Source: Acanthosepion esculentum (lineage: Eukaryota > Mollusca > Cephalopoda > Sepiida > Sepiidae). Taken from it: a DNA stretch of 64,000 bases. Under the pieces are notes generated by a model. The model was not told where the DNA came from and ran no database searches. It worked only from the letters and a program-made list of their open reading frames with translations. The stretch is taken from positions 56,211,727-56,275,726 of the forward strand of contig OZ038500.1 of the NCBI GenBank assembly GCA_964036315.1. Reading direction: 5' to 3'. How positions within the stretch are numbered: position 1 is the stretch's first letter; each line of letters begins with the position of its first letter. A program made the position numbers and the translations under genes. Below, piece by piece: positions 43,141-52,405 of the stretch.

Positions 43141-43800
43141 TATATACATATTAATTTATATATGAATTTACATTTTTAGACGTATTTTAAGAAATGTGAT
43201 GTAATTGAAATACGAGTTTATTACAGAAACTCTCAATCAAAAAACCGCCAGTTTCTATTGCCTGACCCAGTGATTGTGTCATCGCTCTTCTCGTCGCAGA
43301 TTACTTACAATGCCTGGCGCTGTTACAACGCAAGAAAACGTAAACACGTGACATTGGCTCTTCTGTCTTTACTCTGCTCCATTACCAGTGTAATTTTTAC
43401 ATAACGGGTGTCAGCCTGTACAAAGAACTGAAAATGTAAAGCAAGGAAAGTGAAAGAAAAGATGCTTTAGTGTATTTCTGTTGCCGTGGCATCTGCCCAG
43501 TCTAGTCTGGTTCAACCGGTATAAGGACCAGAATGCCGCTGACTAGTAGCTAATTTGCACACGTGCTGTTTCGGCCTTCAATTCTAGAAAATTTAATACT
43601 GCAACACTTTATGATAGGCATCATTAAAAAAATTTATATAACATGATCTAAAGTGTGCCCCACAAAAAATATTAAGTTAAATGTATGTAATTCTTATAAT
43701 TTTTTTACATTTATTTAAAACAAAAGCAAAGGACAGATATTTAGTAGTTTAAAACAGAACAAAACACAAATGTTAGATGTAGTGTCTAAAAAGCTTACTG
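43141..43800. other. Unassigned sequence up to the gap
   Basis: No repeat family or coding region recognised. Confidence 0.4.
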
Positions 43801-44000
43801 NNNNNNNNNNNNNNNNNNNNNNNNNNNNNNNNNNNNNNNNNNNNNNNNNNNNNNNNNNNNNNNNNNNNNNNNNNNNNNNNNNNNNNNNNNNNNNNNNNNN
43901 NNNNNNNNNNNNNNNNNNNNNNNNNNNNNNNNNNNNNNNNNNNNNNNNNNNNNNNNNNNNNNNNNNNNNNNNNNNNNNNNNNNNNNNNNNNNNNNNNNNN
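43801..44000. other. Assembly gap, 200 Ns
   Basis: Exactly 200 N characters, the style of a scaffold gap of arbitrary size. It is followed by a run of nine G. Real distance across it is unknown. Confidence 0.99.
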
Positions 44001-44575
44001 GGGGGGGGGTGTAGGGTACCATGTAGTTGGGATTTTTTTCCTCTAGAGATACCTCCTTAAATTTATTATTAATTCCACTATGCACCTGTTATTTTCACAG
44101 TTCAAAACAATCGCCATCATATATATTTTATAGGTAGAGAATATTTTAACAGTCGACGCTGGATGATTGACGTAACTGGGCATTTTCTTGTGCTTTTTCA
44201 ATGTCTTGATCTTCTTGAACTCGATATAGAGACCCCTTGTACTTTTGTCCCCTGGCCGGTGATTTAATGCTCAAAGTGTCACTGTTTTGGAGTCCACTTT
44301 CACCACAACAAATGCCCTACAAGGTCTGATATAAAAAAAAAATAACAGGCCTGTTGTTATGGTAGAGGAGCTAAAACACGAAGAGTGAAGCCGCTTGGCA
44401 TATATTGACTTTCAACTCTGTTGCTCATGCGCACGAAATTATAAAGTTCTTGCTCACCTCCCTTGTTTACAACGGTGCTTGGAATAAAAACGTGTAGAAC
44501 CTGATCGTCTCACCACGCCACAGTAATTCGTTTGAAAACGGTCATAACTGGTGAAGAATCGTGTGTCTGAGGTTA
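44001..44575. other. Unassigned sequence
   Basis: No recognised element. Composition is mixed. Confidence 0.35.
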
Positions 44576-44579
44576 TAAC

Positions 44580-45048
44580 CCCGAAATTAAGGCCAGGATG
44601 TCCTGGGTACGACGTTAAACTGCATCCAACAGAAAGGCCTCTGATCAGGCGGTTTTGAGGAAGCGTGGAACCACCTCTTAATTGTTGCTGGTGTTCCCAC
44701 GTCCACCCTGACCCGGGGTGATAGCACCTGTTGGGGTCCCAGCTATGGTAAAATAGTGAACTTCCAGGTCTTTTCCAGCACATTGAAACAATGATGTTGC
44801 TAACTACACTTTTTTGAAACAATGATGTTGCCAACTATACGTTTTTGAAACAATGATGTTGCCAACTATACGTTTTTGAAACAATGATGTTGCCAGCTAT
44901 ACTTTTTTGAAACAATGATGTTGCCAACTATACGTTTTTGAAACAATGATGTTGCCAGCTATACCTTTTTGATATATTTAGTAAATACTGGATCTGGCAT
45001 TAAATAACCCATAGTGGTTGATATGCCATAAAACCCCAAACAACCAAC
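44580..45048 (+). mobile_element. Family F repeat with an internal 31-32-bp VNTR
   Basis: Head CCTGGGTACGACGTTAAACT, centre GAACCACCTCTTAATTGTTG and GGTCCCAGCTATGG, and A-rich end GGTTGATATGCCATAAAACC match 58426-57956 read inversely. The middle (44783-44975) is TGAAACAATGATGTTGCCAA plus CTATACGTTTT, tandemly repeated about six times. Confidence 0.85.
44783..44975 (+). repeat. 31-32-bp minisatellite inside family F, 6 copies
   Basis: Units begin at 44783, 44815, 44846, 44877 and onward, differing by A/G and C/T at one or two sites. Confidence 0.95.
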
Positions 45049-45064
45049 CGACCAAGGCCCGGAT

Positions 45065-45350
45065 CGGACAACGACCATATTCCTCAGATCTCGTCCCTTG
45101 CAAGGTTTCCCTCTTTCCAAAAAATCAAATCCCACTTGAATGAATCAAGACGTCAAGACATCAAAGAAATCCAAGAGAATGCGACAAGGCAGCTTCTTGC
45201 TGCCCCTCACTCCACAAAAGTAATTCCAGGAATGGTTCCAGGAATGGTTCCAGGAATGGAAACGACGCTGGATAAATTATGTGGCTTCAGAAGGGTACTA
45301 CTTCGAAAGAGATTAAATGCCGAATTGATATGTTTTGTAGTTTTTATTTT
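45065..45350 (+). pseudogene. Mariner transposase C-terminal fragment
   Basis: Frames encode ISSLARFPSFQKIKSHLNES, DIKEIQENATRQLLAAP and, shifted, GTTSKEIKCRI-type tail residues. This is the region after the last catalytic Asp in mariner transposases. A 12-bp unit (GGAATGGTTCCA) is repeated about three times at 45229-45262. Confidence 0.75.
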
Positions 45351-45394
45351 ATAACACTTTTTTTATCAGACCTTCTATATGTTTGTATCATCAC

Positions 45395-45915
45395 AATGGA
45401 AAGTTCAAATGAAAGTGCGAAAAACCGAAGAAACAATATGGCGACACTTTTGACAGGTTTCTTCCACTACAGGGACATTGTTCATCATGAGTATATTCCA
45501 CTTGGTCACACAGTAAACAAGAACTACCGTGACGTGTTACGACGTTTGTAGGATGCTGTCTGTCAGAAAGGAAAGAGTTGCATGCATCCAGTGAGTGGAA
45601 GCTACACCATGACAACGCGTCTGTCCATTCAGTGCGGTTTGTGCAACTCTTTTTGGCCGAGGGCAAGATTACCCAGATTTCGCCCCTCATGACTTTTTCA
45701 TTTTTCAAAATTCAAATTCCATTTTGAAAGGAACAAGATTCAAGAAGTGCAAGAAAATGTTACGAGGTAGCTGCTCGCTATTCCTAAAAAACATTTTCAG
45801 GAATGCTTCCAGCAATGGAAACGACGCTGGATAAATTGTGTAGCTTCAGAAGGCGACTACTTCGAAGGAGATTAAATGCAGAATTGATATGTGTTGTAGT
45901 TTTCTTTCTATAGCA
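45395..45915 (+). pseudogene. Mariner transposase fragment, catalytic Asp replaced
   Basis: The plus strand encodes LTGFFHYRDIVHHEYIPLGH and TVNKNYRDVLRRL, then after a stop and a frame change LHHDNASVHSVRFVQLFLAE, a second shift, and QEVQENVTR, FQECFQQWKRRWINCVASEG, DYFEGD. In mariner the first block carries a catalytic Asp at the position of H in FFHYR, so that residue is lost. The Asp in HHDNA is kept. The N-terminal half is missing. Confidence 0.85.
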
Positions 45916-45917
45916 TC

Positions 45918-46035
45918 AAATCCCGATATTTTTATCAAACCCCATAAGTTGTTGAATGTCTTGTAATTTTTGGTCAAGACCAAGAATTACAAGACATTCG
46001 ACAACGTATGGGGATTGATAAAAATATCGGGATTT
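45918..46035. mobile_element. Near-perfect 118-bp hairpin
   Basis: AAATCCCGATATTTTTATCA (45918) to its inverse ending at 46035, symmetric about 45976.5, with arms of about 58 bp that differ at only a few sites. It touches the 136-bp tandem array on its right. Such length and fidelity suggest a recent MITE-type insertion or a snap-back product. Confidence 0.9.
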
Positions 46036-46039
46036 GGTG

Positions 46040-46600
46040 AACAAAGCCGATAAGTGTTATAGTGATTTTCTAAGCGTAGCTTAGATGTGGCACAAGCCGA
46101 AAGTAGGGGGCACCCAATGAGGATCGTAATTGTTCTAAGGTGACAAACTTGCTAACCATTACACCGCCTTGAGGTGTCCGAGCCGATAAGTGTTATAGTG
46201 ATTTTCTAAGCGTAGCTTAGATGTGGCACAAGCCGAAAGTAGGGGGCACCCAGTGAGGATCGTAATTGTTCTAAGGAGACAAACTTGCTAACGATTACAC
46301 CGCCTCGAGGTGTCCATGCCGATAAGTGTTGTAGGCTTTTTCCAAGCATAGTTTAGGTGTGGCTTAAGCCGAAAGTAGGGGGCACCCAGTGAGGATCGTA
46401 ATTGTTCTAAGGAGACAAACTTGCTAACCATTACACCGCCTCGAGGTGTCCATGCCGATAAGTGTTGTAGGGTTTTTCCAAGCATATTTTAGGTGTGGCT
46501 CAAGCCTAAAGTAGGGGGCACGCAGTGAGGATCTAACTCACTATTCAGTCTTAATCGTTCTAGCGAGACCTGCTAACCATTACACCACGTCGATGAGCGC
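46040..46600 (-). repeat. 136-bp tandem array of tRNA-like units, 4 copies
   Basis: CCGATAAGTG occurs at 46047, 46183, 46319 and 46455, exactly 136 bp apart. On the minus strand each unit contains GGCGGTGTAATGGTTAGCAA, an A-box-like stretch, and ACGATCCTCACTGGGTGCC in place of the B box. The last unit is diverged. It looks like a tRNA-headed SINE fragment amplified in tandem. Confidence 0.88.
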
Positions 46601-46604
46601 CGTT

Positions 46605-46884
46605 GTGTATGATGAGCATCATCGTAATTTAAAAAAAATATTTTGCATAGATATTTATGTTTAATTTATATTTATATAATTTCTGTCTGAATTTGTGGGA
46701 TGGGGTGTTATCACAGTTGACGTTATTTACTCGCCAACTATATTGTATTTGGTCTCGACAGACCGTAGCAGTTTTCTGCTACTCCTCCTGTTCCTTGAAC
46801 CTTCTGTTTCTGCCTATGCTATGTTTCCAGGGTATTTGTTATTCTGAAGAGCCCCTTCGATAATGATCATTTCCTGTTGGTATG
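46605..46884. other. Unassigned sequence
   Basis: No feature recognised. Confidence 0.4.
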
Positions 46885-47010
46885 GTGGTTTTCTAAGCGT
46901 AGCTTAGATGTGGCACCAACCTGAAAATATGATGAACCCAACTCACGATTCAGTCGTAATTGATCTATCAAGCTTGCTAAACATTATATCACGTCAAAGT
47001 ACTCAATTTC
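46885..47010 (-). repeat. Dispersed copy of the 136-bp unit
   Basis: TTTTCTAAGCGTAGCTTAGATGTGGCACC and GCTTGCTAAACATTATATCA match the array at 46040-46600 in the same orientation, about 290 bp beyond its end. Confidence 0.7.
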
Positions 47011-47835
47011 CTGTTGGCATTTATATAGGTCGCCGGTTATGATTTCTGCACGGTGTTGCGAATTTATTGATGGCGGGAAGTGAATTGAAGTTGTAGTATT
47101 GTCCGATAATCGTTGGCTTGTGGCATACGGATGTCTTGAACCCATTCTCTGTGCAGGGTATCATTTTTAGTGTTGCGGCCTTGTCAATGGCCAGAAAAAA
47201 AGATAGAAAGAGAGGAATTGAGTTAAACAAATATATTAACAGAAACAGTAATACAAACATATACAAATATTATATAGCAAGAATATTCAGTCCGACTGTC
47301 AGAGCTGACTGCTAGAAACTTCCCTCAGCAAAGGGCAGTACCTGCTCCTATTTATAGCTGGGAGAGTCCATGCCTGCGTGGGAAAATTACCATAACATTT
47401 AGAATAAGAATAAAATTAATTATATTAAAACAAATATCATAATATAAAAACAACGAAAAAAAGAAAGAGGGACACACAGGGCATGAACAATCCTTTTGTA
47501 TCTAGTGCAAGATATGTAGGTGTGAGCAAATTCACGGACCACTAGAATCATCTGACATGAACATGTATAGATTGATAGAGAACAAAACAGCTGAGCTGTG
47601 AATATCTAAAAAGAGAAACAATATAGGTTATAGCGTTTCAAACCTAACATGATTTACTTAAACAAAGAAAAACAAGAAATACAATTTTATTAAGAAAAAA
47701 ATGAAACTGTAAACCACATCTTAATTGAATATAACAAAATATCTCAAAACTAATATAAAAACAGACATGCAAGAGTAGGAAGAAGTGATAAGATGTGAAC
47801 TGTGCAAACGAATTAAGTTTGATCATCTATGGCTG
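47011..47835. other. Unassigned sequence, 0.8 kb
   Basis: No family recognised. Open frames are short and featureless. Confidence 0.35.
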
Positions 47836-47837
47836 AC

Positions 47838-48470
47838 CATCGTCCTGGGTAAGACGTTAAACTACATCCGCGTCCCGGGTAAGATGTTAAACTACATCCG
47901 CGCCCTGGGTAAGATGATAAACTACGTCCAGCAGAAGGTTTTGAGGAGCGTGGAACCACCTCTTAATTTCTGGTGTTCCCAGGTCCACCCTGACGTGGGG
48001 TGGTAGCATCTGTTAGGGTCCTAGCTATGGGCAAATAGTTAACTATTACAAACACCTTCCAATACGTTTTGAAAAAACTTTTTACCAGCAATACAATTTT
48101 GAAAGAAAAATATTACCAGAAACAAATTTTTGACAAAACAAAATATTACCAGCAATAAAAAGAAATGTCGGCATTAAATAAACCATTGAGGTTGATATGC
48201 CGTAAAACAAAATAAACTAAACCAATCTAAACCAAAGAATACATATTCATAGGAACCTTTCCTAAAAATCTTGTTGGCATTAAATAACTCATTCAGGTTG
48301 ATATGCCGTAAAACAAAATAAAGCAAAACCAAACCAAAGAATACATATTCTATTCATAGGAACCTTTCCTAAAAATCTTGTTGGCATTAAATAACTCATT
48401 CAGCTTGATATGCCGTAAAACAAAATAAAGCAAAACCAAACCAAAGAATACATATTCTATTCATAGGAAC
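47838..48470 (+). mobile_element. Family F repeat with two internal tandem expansions
   Basis: The head is expanded: a 30-bp unit (CCTGGGTAAGACGTTAAACT plus ACATCCGCG) occurs at 47841, 47871 and 47901. The centre GAACCACCTCTTAATT and CCTAGCTATGGGCAAATAG follows. The tail is expanded too: GGCATTAAATA recurs at 48171, 48276 and 48383 in units of 105-107 bp ending AGGAACCTTTCCTAAAAATC. No protein is encoded. Confidence 0.85.
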
Positions 48471-48659
48471 CTTTACACTGCTTTGTGCATGATTAATTGT
48501 TTTCCAGCCAACAACTTCCCCAGAGACAAAAACCTCGCAAGCCTCTCGCTACTCTATCACTTTGTCCATGGCAATGTTCTGTCAAGATGAATTCCCCAAA
48601 TTCAGACCTTTGCAGCTAAGTCTCGCCATAACATATATGGATGGGCAAACCATTATAAT

Positions 48660-48870
48660 CCCTTTTTATTCAGGTTGCTTTTTTGTTGGAAGAGCCGCTA
48701 CTTTATGAAACGGACTCCCAAAATGATATCTTCCTGAACACTGCCATCTTAACCTCGTCAATTCTATGGTCAACCGTTACCTATCGTACATATCCTCAGA
48801 ATCTGTACTCCATTTTACTTCCATCTACCTTGAGTGGCTCTTCGGCTTTCTATTGTGTGAGCATTTAGTA
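48660..48870 (+). pseudogene. LINE ORF2 C-terminal tail
   Basis: Frames encode GRAATLWNGLPK (shifted), NLVNSMVNRYL and STLSGSSAFYCVSI-type end residues, the LWN-LP ... F---VNRYL pattern of Jockey-like LINE tails. It ends at CTACCTTGAGTGGCTCTTCG as in the fragments at 21035 and 41625. Confidence 0.65.
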
Positions 48871-49090
48871 ATAAAACAGTAGTAAAATTTACTGCTAAAA
48901 ATCCAAATTGAGTACTTCATCCAAGCAAGAAGTCAATATCCAGTTATTGTAAACAAGAAAAGGAAAATGTGTCAGATTATAAACAAAAACAAAACAAAAT
49001 ATATAAAAAATAGCAGAATCTCGTCCGAGAAAAGACAACATGTAGACTGTAAAATGCTTGGCTATTTATTTTCTATATCATATAGATTTG
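48871..49090. repeat. First of two diverged direct repeats around a solo LTR
   Basis: 49010-49085 (AAAAATAGCAGAATCTCG, TTGGCTATTTATTTTCTATA, TCATATAGA) matches 49345-49425 (AAAATAGCAGAACCTCG, TTGGCTGATTTTTGTATATC). The rest is unassigned. Confidence 0.5.
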
Positions 49091-49094
49091 TTAT

Positions 49095-49315
49095 TGTTAT
49101 GGTCCAGGTTTAGGACCAAGGAAGAACAACACGAACACAAGAGTAGAAATAATAATACAAGATGTGGAAGGTGTTTGTATGACTGTCAGTCTGGTTTGGA
49201 GTGAACTACTATCGGCTCGACTCGATTCGTCTCTCTCTCTCTCTCTCTTGGGAGGCGTAGTATACATAGTTTTAGGAAGAGTTCATTCTGTAGTTATAGG
49301 TAAGGACCCATAACA
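49095..49315. mobile_element. Solo LTR, 221 bp, with 5-bp target duplication
   Basis: Starts TGTTATGGTCC and ends GGACCCATAACA, an imperfect inverted terminus of TG...CA form. It is flanked by GTTAT at 49090-49094 and again at 49316-49320. Size, termini and a 5-bp duplication fit a Ty3/Gypsy-type solo LTR left by recombination. A (TC)n run lies inside at about 49232-49247. Confidence 0.75.
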
Positions 49316-50050
49316 GTTATAAATAAATGTTTAAAAAAACATGTAAAATAGCAGAACCTCGCGTGTGAATCGACGTGGAACATTAGTGATTGGCTGATTT
49401 TTGTATATCATATAGAGTTATAGACGTGGCAAGAATCGATTATCATGTAGCCGTATTGTTTCTTTTATTACTGAGTAGAAATCTTAAATTACTTGAATTT
49501 TGAAATGAATTAGTTTCCTCGCCATCTTATTTAATGGTATATAAGACACATTTTCCTCTACAGAATGGTTCGATAATATCCTCCCCCCGGTTGTATCAGC
49601 GAAATTGAGGTATCTAGCAGACAAATGTTTACCCAGACGCCTTAGACTGGCAACATTGCTACAAGCCTCAATCCATAATATTGAAATATTATTTTCTCAA
49701 ATATCAGCATCGTGTTATCCAACATAGCTAAAAGGGTTTCACTTTTTCTTGACGTCTTTTATTTTTGCATTCATATTTGATCATTTTTTTTCTTCTTCTT
49801 TTTTACTTTAATTGGTATTTCTTCCTCTCTAATTAACAGGAATTTTCATCTTTATTTTTTGCTACTTCGGTTTTATAGAATCGTTCCTGCTACAGCAGTT
49901 TTTTTAAATTCTAAATTATAGCAGTATTATTAAAAAGAAGGAAAAAAAAGATTTTCTTGCTGTCCTATTTACATGACTGATATTTCATTTATATTAAACA
50001 CTTACCCATAAATACAGCAGCATTTTTAATTAATGGTGAGATTAGGAATT
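49316..50050. other. Unassigned AT-rich DNA with a dispersed repeat
   Basis: 49830-50035 (ACAGGAATTTTCATCTTTAT, AAATTATAGCAGTATTATTA) is a diverged match to 58715-58925 (AAAGGAATCTTCATCTGTAC, AAATTACAGCATTATTATAT). Otherwise nothing recognised. Confidence 0.45.
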
Positions 50051-50143
50051 TATTGTCTGTCTTTATCTCTGAGATGAGGTATTATGTACAGTATTTACAT
50101 TAGTCGGACTATTGTCCTCATCTTTGTCGCCATATTTGTCACA

Positions 50144-50178
50144 ACGTTTCGGCCGTTGTACGCTCCGGCCTTCTTCAG
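50144..50178 (-). ncRNA. Hammerhead-like motif, left arm of family A
   Basis: Minus strand: CTGAAGA, A, stem GGCCG/CGGCC, GAAA, then palindrome ACGT and T. It is the mirror of the motif at 50912. Confidence 0.45.
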
Positions 50179-50911
50179 GTGGTTGGAATTTCGAACCGAA
50201 CCCATTATTTCGATCACTGGGGTAGACTGTTCTTGTTCCACGAGCCATGTTTTGATGGATGTCAGTTATCAGTTATCTCCTGCTAATTTTCCCTCTGAAA
50301 GTTCTCCATATGCTAGGCCACAAAAATCTCCTGAGTCGGCCAAGCATAGAAATAAATACAATATGGGAACCAGTAATAAGGAGTGCCAGAGAAAAGCAAT
50401 GACAACAAAAAGTTGCAATATGAGATCTGGTACTGCCTGAACCGGGTATTGAACTCACACTCTTTGGTCTGTCACTGGATCTAACCAACGCCTTTATCCA
50501 CTGTGCCATGTGTCCTTGACGACATCTGGGTATGAATTTCTGAGTATTATAAACCTAATTTTTCAGCAACCATTTTTAACCAGTACTCATATTGCAATTT
50601 TGCTGTTATCATTACATGTTTTTACCAGATCTCATATTGCAACTTTTTGTTATCATTGCTTTTCTCTGGCACTCCTTATTACTGGTTCTCATATTGTATT
50701 TATTTCTATGCTTGGCCGACTCAGGAGATTTTTGTGGCCTAGCATATGTGTAGAGTGTGAGTTCAATACCCGGTTCAGGCAGTGGAGAACTTTCAGAGGG
50801 AAAATTACCAGGAGATAACTGATAACTGACATCCATCAAACATGGCTCGTGGAACTAGAACAGTCTACCCCAGTGATCGAAATAAAGGGTTCGATTAGAA
50901 ATTCCAACCAC

Positions 50912-50947
50912 CTGAAGAAGGCCGGAGCGTACAACGGCCGAAACGTT
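50912..50947 (+). ncRNA. Hammerhead-like motif, right arm of family A
   Basis: CTGAAGA (50912-50918), A, GGCCG (50920-50924), loop, CGGCC (50935-50939), GAAA (50940-50943), palindrome ACGT (50943-50946), T. Stem I is not evident. The same arrangement is kept in at least three other family A copies, so the fold is probably under selection in active elements. Confidence 0.45.
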
Positions 50948-51104
50948 GTGACAAATATGGCGACAAAGATGAGGACAATAGTCCGACTAATGTAAATACT
51001 GTAGGAATTTATTATTTAACTGTGAATATTCTCCACCATCAATATCGCTATTTAAGAGATTTTTATAATAGAATTTTATAATTGTTCACAATATATATAT
51101 GCTG

Positions 51105-51590
51105 ACTATTGTCCTCATCTTTGTTGTTGTTATCACAGCCTTTCAGACGTTCAACTTACCGGTCTTCATCAGATGTATTCAGTAGATTCCGAACTCAACG
51201 CCTTATTTATTGTACGGATGTAGACTTCTCGTTTCACTGCGCGAGTCTAGGAATATCTCATCTAATTCTTATTTTTTTGGTATCCTGGGTTTAGAGTACA
51301 CACTGTCCGGTCCAGGGATTGACTTCACAATTTCTGTGTCATCAAATTCACGAACCAACGTTTAATTAACTAGGCTATTGTCCCGTTGCAGAATTTTCTG
51401 TGGGTTCAATCCTTGGTCCGGACAGTTTGTACTTGAACTTAGTGGAAACATGGTGAGCAATAATTGAGCAGTACTAACAATAAGAACTAGACGAGATATC
51501 CCGAGACATGGGCAGTGGAACGAGAAAAATCTATCCCCGTGCATAAATTAAAGGCTTCAGTTCGTAATTCCCTTTACGTTACCCGGATTT
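51105..51590. mobile_element. Family A-related inverted-arm element, diverged
   Basis: Arms 51180-51285 and 51465-51575 are inverse (ACTTCTCGTTTCACTGC with its partner, ATATCTCATCTAATTCTT with AAGAACTAGACGAGATAT). On the minus strand 51169-51138 reads CTGATGA, AGAC, loop, GTCT, GAAA. Here the core is directly followed by the stem, without the extra A. A B-box-like GGTTCAATCC occurs inverted near 51405. Confidence 0.65.
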
Positions 51591-51731
51591 ATATACTTTC
51601 TATAAATATTTGCCTTAATAAATTACTGTTTAATTAAAGTGGCATTTTTTTAAAAATCGAAATTATGGTCATGCTGATTACGATGAGCAATCCAGCAAAT
51701 GTGTTGTTTTGTTAAATATCTCTTTTGTGTC

Positions 51732-51734
<3 letters not shown>

Positions 51735-51794
<60 letters not shown>
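51735..51794. repeat. (TA)n microsatellite
   Basis: Perfect TA array at the left end of the next element. Confidence 0.97.
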
Positions 51795-51797
<3 letters not shown>

Positions 51798-51974
51798 AAC
51801 ACGGATATAAGAGAGTTGTCGGGACCGGAGAAGTCTCTTATATCCAGGTTTCTCTTATATCCGAGTTTGGTCTATTTTGTTTTATTAACACAGGCTCTAA
51901 TTTGGGACCATATAAAATCTCTCTTATACCCGGGTTTCTCTTATATACGGGTCTCTTATATCCGGGTTACACTG
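51794..51974. mobile_element. Pogo-like MITE, ~180 bp
   Basis: TGTAACACGGATATAAGAGA (left) and TCTCTTATATCCGGGTTACA (right) are inverse termini. TCTCTTATATCC-type steps recur inside. Right end TTACACTG plus TA fits the CAGTGTAA termini of pogo/Tigger-type elements with a TA target. The left CAGT has been lost into the TA array. Confidence 0.7.
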
Positions 51975-52400
51975 TATATTATTTAAATTCCTCGAAGTCT
52001 CTCCTGTATATTTTTGTAGCAGGCATTACGGGATATTGTTATATTCTTGCCTCATTTTTTATGTTATAATTTTGATGTGTTGAAATCAGTATTATCTTGA
52101 GCTAAGTACCTGGCATATCAACCGATATTTGCCCCTCCCTTCAATTTCATCGTTACTCATTTTAGACGCTGTATCGATTGCTTGTACTCAAGTTACTTAT
52201 AATAAAAATGCAGACAAAACAATTAATGAAGAGTCCAGAAATTTATTATTAAAATAGTTGTGGTTAATAACAATAAAGTTCTATGGTAAACAATGGTGAA
52301 TTAATTACCGATACTGTTTGAACTGCAAGCCATCTGCTTCAATGTTTTGCTTTTTGTTATAAGTAACACTATAATGACTTTATTGGCAATTGGCACCCTG
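51975..52400. other. Unassigned AT-rich sequence
   Basis: No element recognised between the MITE and the duplicated unit at 52406. Confidence 0.4.
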
Positions 52401-52405
52401 TATAT

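Larger units (their letters stand above)
50086..51002. mobile_element. Family A inverted-arm element, reference copy
   Basis: Arms 50086-50430 and 50635-51002 are reverse complements. Both carry CAACGTTTCGGCCGTTGTAC, AGACTGTTCTTGTTCCACGA-like and GACTCAGGAGATTTTTGTGG blocks or their inverse. Each arm has a hammerhead-like motif near its outer end. The loop holds a tRNA-like promoter on the minus strand: A box TGGCACAGTGGATA (50495-50508) and B box GAGTTCAATACC (50445-50456). The left arm lacks about 38 bp with a second B-box-like stretch. No protein is encoded. Confidence 0.8.

Noticed and set aside
43770..44060. Open frames spanning the N run
   Set aside because: Two thirds of each is undefined sequence. 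No evidence of coding on either side.
44783..44975. CRISPR-like regular 31-32-bp repeats
   Set aside because: Repeats are contiguous with no spacers and lie inside a eukaryotic retroposon. The 98-bp and 136-bp arrays were rejected as CRISPR for the same reason.
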